Positions 27,323 to 35,438 of a DNA stretch of 64,000 nucleotides are shown here, one piece after another; the first letter of the stretch is position 1, and each line of letters starts with the position of its first letter. Made by a program: the position numbers and the translations under genes. Origin of the DNA: Candidatus Saccharimonadota bacterium (GTDB taxonomy: Bacteria; Patescibacteriota; Saccharimonadia; Saccharimonadales; Saccharimonadaceae). The notes under the pieces were generated by a model. That model made no database searches. It was not told where the DNA came from and worked only from the letters and a program-made list of their open reading frames with translations. Location: assembly GCA_017510445.1 (NCBI GenBank), contig JAFWNF010000005.1:1-64000 (forward strand), in the 5' to 3' direction.

Positions 27323-27585
27323 TTTTTGATTCTCTTTTCCCAAATCTTTCGCACAAATCTAAGTGAAAGTGTTGAAAGCGTGAAACCAATTACTGGGACG
27401 AGAGAGGAGAGAAAAACGTTCGTGACTTTTTGAATTGTAAAACTATAAATTACGACAACGATATAAGTTAAAAACACAAATACAAAGTCTGCGCGTCCAA
27501 GAAGTCTCCCATTTTTGTCTAGTTCAACTCTGACGTTGCGAGCTTTGATATTTTTGATTTCGGTTTCTAAATTCGTATCACTCAT
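27319..27585 (-). CDS. Small membrane protein, predicted leaderless
   Basis: 88 residues starting MSDTNLETEIKN at 27585. TATAAT at 27592-27597 puts transcription start on the ATG. Two membrane helices (about 33-52 and 57-76), short charged ends. First gene of a coupled unit with the amidohydrolase-like and phosphatase genes. Confidence 0.75.
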   Translation of the reverse strand: MSDTNLETEIKNIKARNVRVELDKNGRLLGRADFVFVFLTYIVVVIYSFTIQKVTNVFLSSLVPVIGFTLSTLSLRFVRKIWEKRIKK

Positions 27586-27625
27586 GGTTTTATTATAGCA
27601 AAATAATATATGTAAGAAGGCCTTG

Positions 27626-27988
27626 CTATTTCGTAATAAATTCTTTGACCTTAGCCACAAAATCTTGGTTGTCTTCATATTCGATTGTTTCTTCTGCTAT
27701 GGAGGCAACTGCATTGCTAATTTCTGTTCCCTTTTTATAAAAACAATAAATCGGTTTCTCGTCGTCATAGAACCAACCGAGTTCTATACCCATGCCAGTT
27801 GATGGCTCGCTACATTCGGCGATCACGATATCATAGTTTTTGTAGTCTTCTCTAGAATTGTTAATACTAACACCATTTTCATGTGGCAGAACTACTTCAT
27901 GTCCTAGAAAGAAACTGTCGTTTTTTAGTGGATTATAAATTTCATTTTCATAATCAATATTGGTTGAGTGCGCTACATAAATTCTCAT
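27626..27988 (-). CDS. Nucleoside 2-deoxyribosyltransferase-like protein, predicted leaderless
   Basis: 120 residues. MRIYVAHSTN at the start, YDIVIAECSEPSTGMGIELG (about 52-71) and PIYCFYKKG match the nucleoside 2-deoxyribosyltransferase fold (nucleobase exchange or nucleotide hydrolysis), with the catalytic Glu in GIELG. TATAAT at 27995-28000 gives a zero-length leader. Fits nucleotide salvage. Confidence 0.8.
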   Translation of the reverse strand: MRIYVAHSTNIDYENEIYNPLKNDSFFLGHEVVLPHENGVSINNSREDYKNYDIVIAECSEPSTGMGIELGWFYDDEKPIYCFYKKGTEISNAVASIAEETIEYEDNQDFVAKVKEFITK

Positions 27989-27999
27989 ATATATATTAT

Positions 28000-28048
28000 A
28001 TAACAGATATTAATTTAAAGATTGGAGTCTTGAATTTTTAAACCAACC
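28000..28048 (+). repeat. Partial duplicate of the ychF start region, copy a
   Basis: Contains ATAACAGATATTAATTTAAA and then encodes the same peptide NLKIGVLNF-stop as copy b, ending AAACCAACC. The part covering the ribosome-binding site and ATG is missing relative to copies b and c. Confidence 0.65.
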
Positions 28049-28111
28049 AAAAATCTACACTCGTTTTCCGTTGAATGTTATAATTGCATAAAATAATATA
28101 GGGATTTTTGT

Positions 28112-28885
28112 ATGGGGAAAAAACAAAAGAAGAAGAAAAAACAAAACATCGCAATCGGTTGCGCGTGTGGTATCGTTATACTCTTAATAGCACTCGGTGT
28201 ATTTTTAAAAAATTCACAAAAAACAAATACCGAATCACCTTCTGAACAAGTTATAAGCACCAATGATGAAGGGGTTCCGGAAAGCCTCATAGTGTTTAAT
28301 AAATGTAGAATTCTTAAAATGGTTGATGATTACAATGAAATAAAAAATGATAGATCAAAACGAGAAAATTTCAAACTTTATTATGTTGTCGACGATAAAA
28401 CCACATTATGTCTTGAAGAACGTAGTAATAATGTGGCCGATTTCGTAAATGCTACTAATGGCAGCTGGGAGATTAGAAAAGGGGAGTCTTTTTTGGGAAA
28501 TAATAGCTCACAAACTCCGGAGTACTTTTTAGAAAGAATCAATGCCCAATGCGAAAATTACTTAACTATTTCTGAATCTCGAGATTATGATCTTAAAAAT
28601 TTCGCTTTATACTATGCATATTGGGGACAGTTGGGTGCGAGGACCAATCCTAGTATAGAGAATTTTATGTCATACGAGCATGCACGAGATCTAATATTCG
28701 AAGCTGACGCGACATATGTTTCAGACGATAATGGATTCACGCTTTCAATCACGCTCCCAAATAGTGGGCAGAAAATTGTCGTCAATCAAGATACCGACAA
28801 AGATAGTGGCGAAACTCCTAGGGAATATGGTAGGTGGGGTCGTGGATGGTGGGAAAATGTGCCGTGGATAGTAGAAAAAAAGTAA
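28112..28885 (+). CDS. Membrane-anchored extracytoplasmic protein of unknown function
   Basis: 257 residues. Lys-rich start, one membrane helix (about 13-33), then an outer domain with Cys at about 68, 109 and 150 and a Trp/Gly-rich end (YGRWGRGWWENVPW). A TATAAT at 28079-28084 lies upstream with a leader near 25 bases. It sits between two partial copies of the ychF start region, so it may be an inserted cassette. No family recognised. Confidence 0.7.
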   Translation: MGKKQKKKKKQNIAIGCACGIVILLIALGVFLKNSQKTNTESPSEQVISTNDEGVPESLIVFNKCRILKMVDDYNEIKNDRSKRENFKLYYVVDDKTTLCLEERSNNVADFVNATNGSWEIRKGESFLGNNSSQTPEYFLERINAQCENYLTISESRDYDLKNFALYYAYWGQLGARTNPSIENFMSYEHARDLIFEADATYVSDDNGFTLSITLPNSGQKIVVNQDTDKDSGETPREYGRWGRGWWENVPWIVEKK

Positions 28886-28919
28886 GTCTGGCGTGATGGT
28901 TTTTTCTCTTTCGGTATGA

Positions 28920-28998
28920 TAAAATTATACCAATAATAACAGATATCACAGGTTGGTTATGAATTTAAAGATCGGAATCTTGAATTTTTAAACCAACC
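28920..28998 (+). repeat. Duplicate of the ychF promoter and start region, copy b, forming a long palindrome
   Basis: From the -10 box (TAAAAT 28920-28925) to codon 7 this matches the real ychF start at 29590-29648, but continues as M-N-L-K-I-G-I-L-N-F-stop. GGTTGGTT (28951-28958) pairs with AACCAACC (28991-28998), and the inner AAGAT-CGGA-ATCTT extends this to a 48-base imperfect hairpin. Confidence 0.75.
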
Positions 28999-29066
28999 TA
29001 TTTCTTTTATTCCATTTAGCATCAAAATCAAGATATCAAAGCCGCGACACAAATCATAATAACGGT

Positions 29067-29534
29067 CTATCCCCAACCCTCTTCTTTTAATACCGCAATC
29101 GCTAGAGCACACGCTAATCCCTCGTTAGCTCGAGCACTTACTACAAATTCGTGTCGATTATTAGCGTCCTTACTCCATTCTCTGCTTAAAAATAAATCGT
29201 CCAGGCTCGTATTCAACATCTTCTTCACTACATCTTCATTTTCACCACTCTCCTCTACAAAAACACCTAATCCATCTTTGGTTTCCCGATCATACGCAAT
29301 CCCAGCCGCAACATCCTTACCTATATTACTAGAATAAATACAATATAATTTATCACCGTGTGCTAGTTTTCTTCTGTACTTTTTAACTTCCTCAATTTCG
29401 CGACATTTTTCTGGAATCACAGAAGATAATTTAATCAAATTAAAATTCGCTACCCCAGCATTACAAAGAGCATTGTCGAATGCACCTATAGCCGTCCGCC
29501 CATAACCAACCGATTTGATTATTTCAATCTTCAT
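29067..29534 (-). CDS. pdaD: Pyruvoyl-dependent arginine decarboxylase proenzyme
   Basis: 155 residues; start at 29534 preferred over 29537 for spacing from AAAGG. GYGRTAIGAFDNAL and NLIKLSSVIP are hallmark segments of the PvlArgDC family: the chain self-cleaves between the two Ser of LSSVIP, converting the second to the catalytic pyruvoyl group. Also conserved are GKDVAAGIAYDR and the C-terminal EGLACALAIAVL. It turns arginine into agmatine and CO2, the first step of a polyamine route, or contributes to acid resistance. Length equals that of the archaeal enzyme. It lies in a cassette between copies b and c of the ychF start repeat. Confidence 0.9.
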   Translation of the reverse strand: MKIEIIKSVGYGRTAIGAFDNALCNAGVANFNLIKLSSVIPEKCREIEEVKKYRRKLAHGDKLYCIYSSNIGKDVAAGIAYDRETKDGLGVFVEESGENEDVVKKMLNTSLDDLFLSREWSKDANNRHEFVVSARANEGLACALAIAVLKEEGWG

Positions 29535-29567
29535 CATTATCCTTTCTCGTTATATCGTTACCTATAC

Positions 29568-29579
29568 GTACAATTGTAC
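29568..29579. promoter_or_regulatory. Palindrome between pdaD and ychF
   Basis: GTACAATTGTAC, a perfect 12-base palindrome midway between the divergent pdaD and ychF starts; candidate operator, low certainty because of its simple composition. Confidence 0.35.
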
Positions 29580-29589
29580 TAAATTATGC

Positions 29590-29652
29590 TATAATTATAC
29601 CATAGATAACAGATACACAGGTTGGTTATGAATTTAAAGATAGGAATTGTTG
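29590..29652 (+). promoter_or_regulatory. ychF promoter and start region (repeat copy c)
   Basis: Extended -10 TGCTATAAT (TATAAT 29590-29595), leader with ACAGATACACAGGTTGG, ATG at 29628. This is the intact parent of copies a and b. Confidence 0.75.
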
Positions 29653-30617
29653 GACTGCCGAACGTCGGGAAATCGACGTTATTTAATGCATTGACGAACG
29701 CGGGAGCACTCGCCGCGAATTATCCTTTTGCCACCATTGAGCCAAACGTCGGTATTGTGCCAGTGCCAGACGAACGTCTCGATGTGCTTGCAAAAATGTA
29801 TGAAACGGATAAAGTTGTTCCGGCTACGGTTGAGTTCGTGGATATTGCTGGTCTCGTCGCAGGCGCAAGTAAAGGCGAAGGTCTTGGCAATAAGTTTCTT
29901 GCACATATTCGCGAATGCCAAGCAATTTGTCATGTAGTGCGTGCGTTTGTAAACGATGATATTGTGCGCGCAGATAACAAAGTTGAAACTGATATTTTAG
30001 CACAAGCAAAAGACGATATTGATATTATTAATCTCGAACTTCAGCTTGCTGATGACGAAACGAAGGCAAAGATTGAAGCAAAGCGCAAAAAAGACCCAAA
30101 CGACGAGAATATACCTTATCTTACTGATAAACCAGTGATTTATATGTTTAATGTTGATGAATCTGGGTTAACTGATTCTGACTTGCATTCAAAACTTCGC
30201 ACGCTCGTGGCACCTGCCGAAGCGATTTTTGTGAATGCAAAACTCGAGGAAGAAATGTCTGGAATGAATCGCGATGAGCGCAAAGAATTTTTGGAAAGCT
30301 ATGGTGTAAAAAACGATGCACTCGGAGAATTAATCCGCGCTGCCTACAAAACACTTGGGCTTCAATCTTTCTTAACTGCTGGCAAAAAAGAATGTAGAGC
30401 ATGGACGATTAAAAAAGGTGCAACGGCGCCAGAAGCGGCCGGCACAATTCATACTGATTTTGAACGTGGATTCATCGCGGCACAGATTTGTAATTACGAC
30501 GATCTAGTTAAACTTGGAAGCGAAAAAGCCGTACGCGAAGCTGGACTGATGCGTACCGAAGGAAAAACTTATATTATGCATGAGGGGGATGTTGTGGAAT
30601 TTAAGTTTAACGTGTAG
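29628..30617 (+). CDS. ychF: Ribosome-associated GTPase/ATPase YchF (Obg family)
   Basis: 330 residues. P-loop GLPNVGKST near 9-17, the YchF-specific NYPFATIEPNVG, the DIAGLV switch region, and a C-terminal TGS-type domain (CRAWTIKKGATAPEAAGTIH, KTYIMHEGDVVEFKFNV). YchF binds ATP in preference to GTP and affects translation and stress responses. The middle helical domain is about 30 residues shorter than the E. coli protein (363). Followed 24 bases later by mscS. Confidence 0.95.
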   Translation: MNLKIGIVGLPNVGKSTLFNALTNAGALAANYPFATIEPNVGIVPVPDERLDVLAKMYETDKVVPATVEFVDIAGLVAGASKGEGLGNKFLAHIRECQAICHVVRAFVNDDIVRADNKVETDILAQAKDDIDIINLELQLADDETKAKIEAKRKKDPNDENIPYLTDKPVIYMFNVDESGLTDSDLHSKLRTLVAPAEAIFVNAKLEEEMSGMNRDERKEFLESYGVKNDALGELIRAAYKTLGLQSFLTAGKKECRAWTIKKGATAPEAAGTIHTDFERGFIAAQICNYDDLVKLGSEKAVREAGLMRTEGKTYIMHEGDVVEFKFNV

Positions 30618-30641
30618 AATAGTTTTAGAAAAGGGAGGCAA

Positions 30642-31448
30642 ATGGAAAATATCGAGTTTACACCAGAAAAGTCAGTTTTGATTTGTGTTTATATTCTTGT
30701 CGGTATTTTTGTGTATTTTCTGTTTCGCGATATTGTCAAAAGAACTTTGGGCTATTCCAAAAATCGATTGAGTGAAAAACAACTCAACCATCTCCAAACA
30801 ATTCAGTCTCTTATTGTTGGCTTATCAAAATACGTAATTCTGCTTTTAGTCGTCCTGGCAACACTTGCAACTTATGGAGTTGATATTACATCTGTGCTTG
30901 CAGGGCTCGGTATCGCAACGGCGGTAATCGGTCTAGCATTTCAAGACATGGCAAAAGATATTATCGCTGGAATTTCGATTGTGGCGCAAGGACTGTTCGA
31001 AGTTGGAGACGTTATTGAAATCGACGGTTTTAAAGGTAAGGTGCTTTCTCTTGGGTTAAAGACAACTAGAATCCAAAATTGGAAAGGGCCAGTGAAAATC
31101 GTAACTAATCGCAATATTGGCGAAGTAATAAATTATTCTCGAACTTACTCAACAGCCATTGTTGATATTAAAGCCAGTTATGATCACCCAACAGAAAAAG
31201 TTGTCGAGGCACTCGAGGCCGTAAAGAAAAAACTTGATGGGACGCTTGAAAAAGCAACGGAAGAAATGAAAGTTTGGGGAGTGATGGAACTTAGCGAAGA
31301 CGGAGTCGAATATCGAATCTCGGTAAAAACTGAACCATCTGAACATTTTGAGATCCAAAGAATCATTAAAAAAGAAATTCGCAGTGAATTTACAAAACGA
31401 AAAATCAAAATTCCGTATAAACAAATTGTGGTGCATAGCGAAAAATAG
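30642..31448 (+). CDS. mscS: Small-conductance mechanosensitive channel (MscS family)
   Basis: 268 residues, near the size of E. coli MscS. Membrane helices at about 10-30 and 62-82, and the pore helix with VLAGLGIATAVIGLAFQ followed by DMAKDIIAGISIV (about 87-116). The beta domain has GFKGKVLSLGLKTTRI. Opens under membrane tension to release osmolytes. GGGAGG precedes the ATG. Confidence 0.93.
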   Translation: MENIEFTPEKSVLICVYILVGIFVYFLFRDIVKRTLGYSKNRLSEKQLNHLQTIQSLIVGLSKYVILLLVVLATLATYGVDITSVLAGLGIATAVIGLAFQDMAKDIIAGISIVAQGLFEVGDVIEIDGFKGKVLSLGLKTTRIQNWKGPVKIVTNRNIGEVINYSRTYSTAIVDIKASYDHPTEKVVEALEAVKKKLDGTLEKATEEMKVWGVMELSEDGVEYRISVKTEPSEHFEIQRIIKKEIRSEFTKRKIKIPYKQIVVHSEK

Positions 31449-31473
31449 TTTATAATTGAGAAAAAGGAGGTTT

Positions 31474-32205
31474 ATGCAGGACGATAGTATTCCGACATGG
31501 AAAATGCCACCAGGAAGTAATCCTGAAATAGATAGTGAAAAAGAAAGGGAAATCCCACCAGAAGAAGATTTCTCAAAGTCTTTCGAAAACAATGTGCCAC
31601 CGTTTAGTGGCGAAGCTACGGAAGCTAGCCTAGACAACGGTAGCGAGTTTGACGAAGGCATGAACGACGCGGCCAGAATCATGGGTTATATTAACGGTGC
31701 GCCCTTAGGAAATGAAAGTCTTGATGCGGTCGCCGATGTAGTAATGGGGATTGATGGAAGTTCAAAGGACCCAATCGGCGAACTAAAAACCAAGCTGGGC
31801 TTTGCCGAAGAAGATAGTGAAGATGTAAAAGCACAACACGATAAACTTATGACTAGCGATTTTGCAACAAACGAAAACGCCTCTGGTGCAATTGACTATG
31901 CAGAAAGAACAAATGCTGATGCAATGACGGCTTTCAATTCCGCTTTGAGTAGTTTTAAAGAATGGGTGAGTGAAGTACGCGGAAGTGACCCAAAATATGC
32001 ATGGGCGAGAGAAAAAGCAATGGATGCTGGTGTTGGGGTTTTTGATTATCTAAAACAATATACTGGAGCAAAAGGATTGGCCGACGTGTTCCAGATTCTG
32101 AGCACGCATGAAGATGAAGTTGAGGAAATAAGTGAAGATGTGAAAGAAGAAGAAGAAGGAAAGAATAGCGACACTACTGACGCTGACACTAACGCACTAA
32201 ACTAA
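31474..32205 (+). CDS. Acidic soluble protein of unknown function
   Basis: 243 residues from ATG 31474 (AAGGAGG upstream; an in-frame start at 31456 overlaps this site). Pro/Glu-rich first 50 residues, a helical middle with SGAIDYAERTNADAM and a very acidic end (EEISEDVKEEEEGK). No membrane helix. Its 3' end overlaps the convergent rnhB gene by 9 bases. Confidence 0.7.
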   Translation: MQDDSIPTWKMPPGSNPEIDSEKEREIPPEEDFSKSFENNVPPFSGEATEASLDNGSEFDEGMNDAARIMGYINGAPLGNESLDAVADVVMGIDGSSKDPIGELKTKLGFAEEDSEDVKAQHDKLMTSDFATNENASGAIDYAERTNADAMTAFNSALSSFKEWVSEVRGSDPKYAWAREKAMDAGVGVFDYLKQYTGAKGLADVFQILSTHEDEVEEISEDVKEEEEGKNSDTTDADTNALN

Positions 32206-33156
32206 AGTAAACCAGTTTTTTAATTCAAACTTTTTTCCTGAAACGTCGGCGACGGCGAGAAGTGGGTTTAGATTTTTGAATTCTTTTTTAAATTTCAAAA
32301 AACTTTCGGTGGCAAATTCCATTTGTTTTTGTTTTCTTTCATCAACTGCAAAAAGTCCGCCACCGGCAAAATCGTCTTTGCGGTATTTCACTTCCGTAAA
32401 ATAAATGTAATCGTCTTTTTTTGAAATAATATCTATTTCATAAAACGGTGTTTTGAAATTTCTCGCAATAATTTCGTGACCATTTTTTTCAAGATATTCT
32501 GCAACGATATTTTCTGCTTTATCGCCTATTTTTTTCGTTGTAATTCTCTCTTCTTCTAGTTTTTCTTCCGACAAACCAAGAATTTCACGAATTGGTTTAA
32601 AACTTTTCCGATGTTCTGGTGTAACTCCAAAATCCTCAATTGCTTTTTTATGAAACGCAGTTCCATAGCCGACGTGTTTCTCGAAACCATAATTCGGATA
32701 AATTTCGGCAAGTTTTTTCATATATTGATCTCGAGCTACTTTTGCGATTATTGATGCACCCGAAACTTCTTTGACAAGAAAGTCGGCTTTTTTAAGTATC
32801 GAGACGTGTTTTTCGAGTGGCGTTCCAGCCAAAAAATTTATCGTGCCGTCAATTACTATTTCGGAAAACGGGATGTTCTTTTTCTGGATTTCTTTGACGG
32901 CGCGACGTGTCGCAAGCTTTAAAGACTCCGTAAGTCCGAGTTTGTCAATTTCCTCGCTAGATACCCAGCCAAGTGCTGTTGCTGGAGCCTCATTTATAAT
33001 AATTTCAGAAAGTTTTTCGCGTTTTTTCTTTGAAAGTTTTTTTGAATCAGTTAGTTCGTTAACCCATTCAGGTTTTTCTTCTGGCAAAATTACTGCACCA
33101 ATAACTAACGGTCCCGCCCAAGGACCACGTCCAACTTCGTCAATGCCAAGAATCAT
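32197..33156 (-). CDS. rnhB: Fusion of ribonuclease HII and a YraN (UPF0102) domain
   Basis: 319 residues. Residues 1-195 are RNase HII: GIDEVGRGPWAGP with the catalytic Asp-Glu pair, then the later conserved Asp residues (VIDGTINFL and ASIIAKVARDQYM). Residues 205-319 form a YraN-type nuclease-fold domain: GDKAENIVAEYLEKNGHEI, YEIDIISKKDDYIYFTEVKY, with the D-x-E-x-K core. The two genes are adjacent in many bacteria, so fusion suggests they act together on RNA/DNA hybrids or repair intermediates. The -10 TAAAAT (33163-33168) gives a zero-length leader. Confidence 0.92.
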   Translation of the reverse strand: MILGIDEVGRGPWAGPLVIGAVILPEEKPEWVNELTDSKKLSKKKREKLSEIIINEAPATALGWVSSEEIDKLGLTESLKLATRRAVKEIQKKNIPFSEIVIDGTINFLAGTPLEKHVSILKKADFLVKEVSGASIIAKVARDQYMKKLAEIYPNYGFEKHVGYGTAFHKKAIEDFGVTPEHRKSFKPIREILGLSEEKLEEERITTKKIGDKAENIVAEYLEKNGHEIIARNFKTPFYEIDIISKKDDYIYFTEVKYRKDDFAGGGLFAVDERKQKQMEFATESFLKFKKEFKNLNPLLAVADVSGKKFELKNWFTLV

Positions 33157-33169
33157 AAATTAATTTTAA

Positions 33170-33198
33170 CAAAAAATATCCCCTTTCGGAGATATTTA
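33170..33198 (-). terminator. Terminator after rplS
   Basis: On the minus strand AAATATCTCC-GAAA-GGGGATATTTTTT, just after the rplS stop and before the rnhB promoter. Confidence 0.8.
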
Positions 33199-33201
33199 GT
33201 T

Positions 33202-33684
33202 TTAGGCTTCTTTTGGTTTTTCTTCAGACTGAGCTTTTTCTTCGGTTTTTTCGGCTGGTTTTTCTTCAGCTTCTTCAGCTGGTTTTTCTTCTTCGACTTC
33301 TTCGACGGTTGTGTCGTTGACTAAAACGCGATCGAAATCTTTGTTTGAAAGGCGTGCAGATTTACCAGAACGATTACGAAGGAACTTGAGATTGTTACGG
33401 CGAACTTTTGCACGACGAACAATTTCAACCTTTTCGACTAGTGGGGAGTGGAGAAGGAAAGATTTCTCTACGCCAACACCAGAAGCGATTTTTCTAACAA
33501 CGATGCGGGCAGTGTGAGACTCTTTACGGTCAACACGAATTACGACACCCTCAAAAACCTGAGAGCGGAACTTTTCGCCTTCTTTAATTTTTTGAGTGAC
33601 TTTAACGGTATCACCAGAGCGGACGTCAACGATTTTTGCTTTCTTTTGGGCGTCACCGATTTGCTTTAAAATTGAAAAACTCAT
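33202..33684 (-). CDS. rplS: Ribosomal protein bL19 with acidic C-terminal tail
   Basis: 160 residues. Residues 1-115 match bL19 (GDTVKVTQKIKEGEK, FEGVVIRVDRKES, GVGVEKSFLLHSPLVEKVEI, KVRRNNLKFLRNRSGK). bL19 lies at the subunit interface. The last about 40 residues form a Glu/Lys/Pro repeat tail absent from typical bL19 (about 115 residues). The tail may be disordered on the ribosome surface. Confidence 0.95.
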   Translation of the reverse strand: MSFSILKQIGDAQKKAKIVDVRSGDTVKVTQKIKEGEKFRSQVFEGVVIRVDRKESHTARIVVRKIASGVGVEKSFLLHSPLVEKVEIVRRAKVRRNNLKFLRNRSGKSARLSNKDFDRVLVNDTTVEEVEEEKPAEEAEEKPAEKTEEKAQSEEKPKEA

Positions 33685-33764
33685 TATATTTACCTTTTAT
33701 TTTAGAGACTTTTTGTATTTTATCACATTTTCTCTCTTTTGAAAAGAGGGAAAATGAATTTAAG

Positions 33765-34331
33765 CTATTTGTTTTTCAGAGCGAGGCGGATGCGGTCTTC
33801 AGTTGGAAGATTTGGATCGATTTCTTCAAGAGCAGAAGTCGCTTCTTTAAGCTGAAAACCGAGAGCCATGAGGGCATCGAGCGCTTCATCTTTATCGTTC
33901 AGGGTATGACGAGTAGGAGTGGCACTGGAGGCGGAGCCAACTTTGTCGCCAAGTTCCAAAATTACTCTTTCAGCAGATTTTTTGCCAACGCCAGAAGCGG
34001 TCGAAATAAATTTTGAATCGCCGTTTGCGATTGCGTTTCTGACTTCTTCGGCTGAGCCGAGAGAGAGGATTGCGATGCCCGCTTTTGGGCCAATACCATT
34101 TACAGAAATTAACATCTCAAAAAGGCGTTTTCCAGCAAGCGAAGAAAAACCATAAAGCTCTTCGGCGTTTTCGCGCACGGAATGATAAGTATAAAACTTC
34201 ATTTCGTCGTTTAAATTCACGGCGTCAAAATCAAGAGCAGGAACGGTTAGCTCATAACCGACACCATTCACATCAACAATGAGCGAGTTCAAAAATTTTT
34301 CGACGACGATGCCTTTGACGTGCGCAATCAT
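33765..34331 (-). CDS. ruvA: Holliday junction helicase subunit RuvA
   Basis: 188 residues. MIAHVKGIV, NGVGYEL, the helix-hairpin-helix segments VNGIGPKAGIAILS and ASGVGKKSAERVILELGDK, and the C-terminal RuvB-binding domain (DEALDALMALGFQLKEA). Binds four-way junctions and loads RuvB. Starts directly after the slipin stop codon (TAAATG). ruvB is not in the window. Confidence 0.96.
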   Translation of the reverse strand: MIAHVKGIVVEKFLNSLIVDVNGVGYELTVPALDFDAVNLNDEMKFYTYHSVRENAEELYGFSSLAGKRLFEMLISVNGIGPKAGIAILSLGSAEEVRNAIANGDSKFISTASGVGKKSAERVILELGDKVGSASSATPTRHTLNDKDEALDALMALGFQLKEATSALEEIDPNLPTEDRIRLALKNK

Positions 34332-35084
34332 TTAACCAACTTTCTTAAGAATGTCGGTCGGAAGAAGGACGACGGTTTTTTGAGATGGATCGGCAGAAAT
34401 TTTTTCGAGAGTTTGAAGAGTACGAATATTCATACCGCCTGGAACACGATTAAGCATTTGAGCTGCATCAGAAACAGCTTGGGCGGCGGATTTTTCACCT
34501 TCAGCGGCAATAATAGCGGCACGGCGTTCACGTTCAGCTTCAGCTTGTTTTGCCATTGCACGTTTCATGTCGCTTGGGAGCTCGATGTTTTGGAGGCGAA
34601 CTGATTCAATATCAATTCCCCATTTGTCAGTTTGGGTATCAACGATTTGTTTGAGCTGTTCGGCGATTTCTTCACGTTTGCCAAGAAGATCGTCAAGCTC
34701 AAAGTTACCCGTGACATCACGAAGCGCAGAAGCGGCAAAGTTTGAGGTCGCGGTGCTGAAATTAGCGATTTCGAGCACGGCTTTTTCTGGATTTAGAACG
34801 CGCATATAAACAACCGCGTCAACTTTTACGGTGACGTTGTCTTTTGTGATAACTTCCTGAGGAGGAATGTCGCAAGTGCGTGTACGAACGTCAACTTTTG
34901 TAACTTTTTGAAGAATTGGAATAATGAGATGGATACCAGGATTAAAAGTTTTTTGGTATTTTCCCATTTTGAGAACGACGCCACGTTCAAATTGATTGAT
35001 AATTTTTGGACGGACAAAAAGTACTAAAACAATAACTAGAACAAAGATTATTGTATAAACCCCTCCAACCAAGCTTTCCTCCAT
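34332..35084 (-). CDS. Slipin/stomatin-like SPFH-domain membrane protein
   Basis: 250 residues. N-terminal membrane helix (about 8-26), then the SPFH core: INQFERGVVLKMGKYQKTFNPG, VDVRTRTCDIPPQEVITKDN, ALRDVTGNFELDDLLGKREE, and the helical RAMAKQAEAERERRAAIIAAEGE. Slipins assemble on membranes and usually pair with an NfeD protein, which I do not see here. GGAGG precedes the ATG; likely co-transcribed with ruvA. Confidence 0.92.
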   Translation of the reverse strand: MEESLVGGVYTIIFVLVIVLVLFVRPKIINQFERGVVLKMGKYQKTFNPGIHLIIPILQKVTKVDVRTRTCDIPPQEVITKDNVTVKVDAVVYMRVLNPEKAVLEIANFSTATSNFAASALRDVTGNFELDDLLGKREEIAEQLKQIVDTQTDKWGIDIESVRLQNIELPSDMKRAMAKQAEAERERRAAIIAAEGEKSAAQAVSDAAQMLNRVPGGMNIRTLQTLEKISADPSQKTVVLLPTDILKKVG

Positions 35085-35124
35085 TTTTTCCTCCTTTTTA
35101 AAATTTTCTGGTTATAATTATAGC

Positions 35125-35343
35125 ATGAAATATTCAATCGTGGTTAAGGCTGGAAGTAGCCAAGAAAAAGTTGAAAAGACTGAAGATGGTTTGATAGTTT
35201 TTACCCATGCAAGAGCGCATGATGGTGAAGCAAATAAAAAAATCATCGAAATTCTCGCCGAATATTTTGAAGTTTCAAAAAGTCAAATTGAGATTACCTC
35301 TGGCCAAAAATCGAAGAAGAAAACTATAGAAGTAATTAAATAG
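35125..35343 (+). CDS. DUF167/YggU-family protein, leaderless
   Basis: 72 residues. AGSSQEKVEKTEDG, THARAHDGEANKKIIEILAE and SGQKSKKKTIEV match the small YggU/DUF167 fold, function unknown. TATAAT at 35113-35118 sets transcription start on the ATG. Confidence 0.85.
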   Translation: MKYSIVVKAGSSQEKVEKTEDGLIVFTHARAHDGEANKKIIEILAEYFEVSKSQIEITSGQKSKKKTIEVIK

Positions 35344-35354
35344 ATATTTAAAAA

Positions 35355-35432
35355 ATAAAAAACGGCCACTCCAAAAGAATGGCCGTTTTTTCAGGCTTAT
35401 CTCTATTTTATCACAAACAGTTTAATTTGTCA
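35355..35432 (-). ncRNA. Short promoter-terminator unit downstream of ruvC
   Basis: On the minus strand TTGACA (35427-35432), 17-base spacer, TAAAAT (35404-35409); predicted start 35397. Only about 40 bases later a strong terminator follows (AACGGCCA...TGGCCGTTTTTT, 35357-35391). The RNA would be 40-45 bases. The hairpin also terminates the convergent plus-strand gene. Same layout as families R and B but different sequence. Confidence 0.5.
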
Positions 35433-35438
35433 AGAGTT

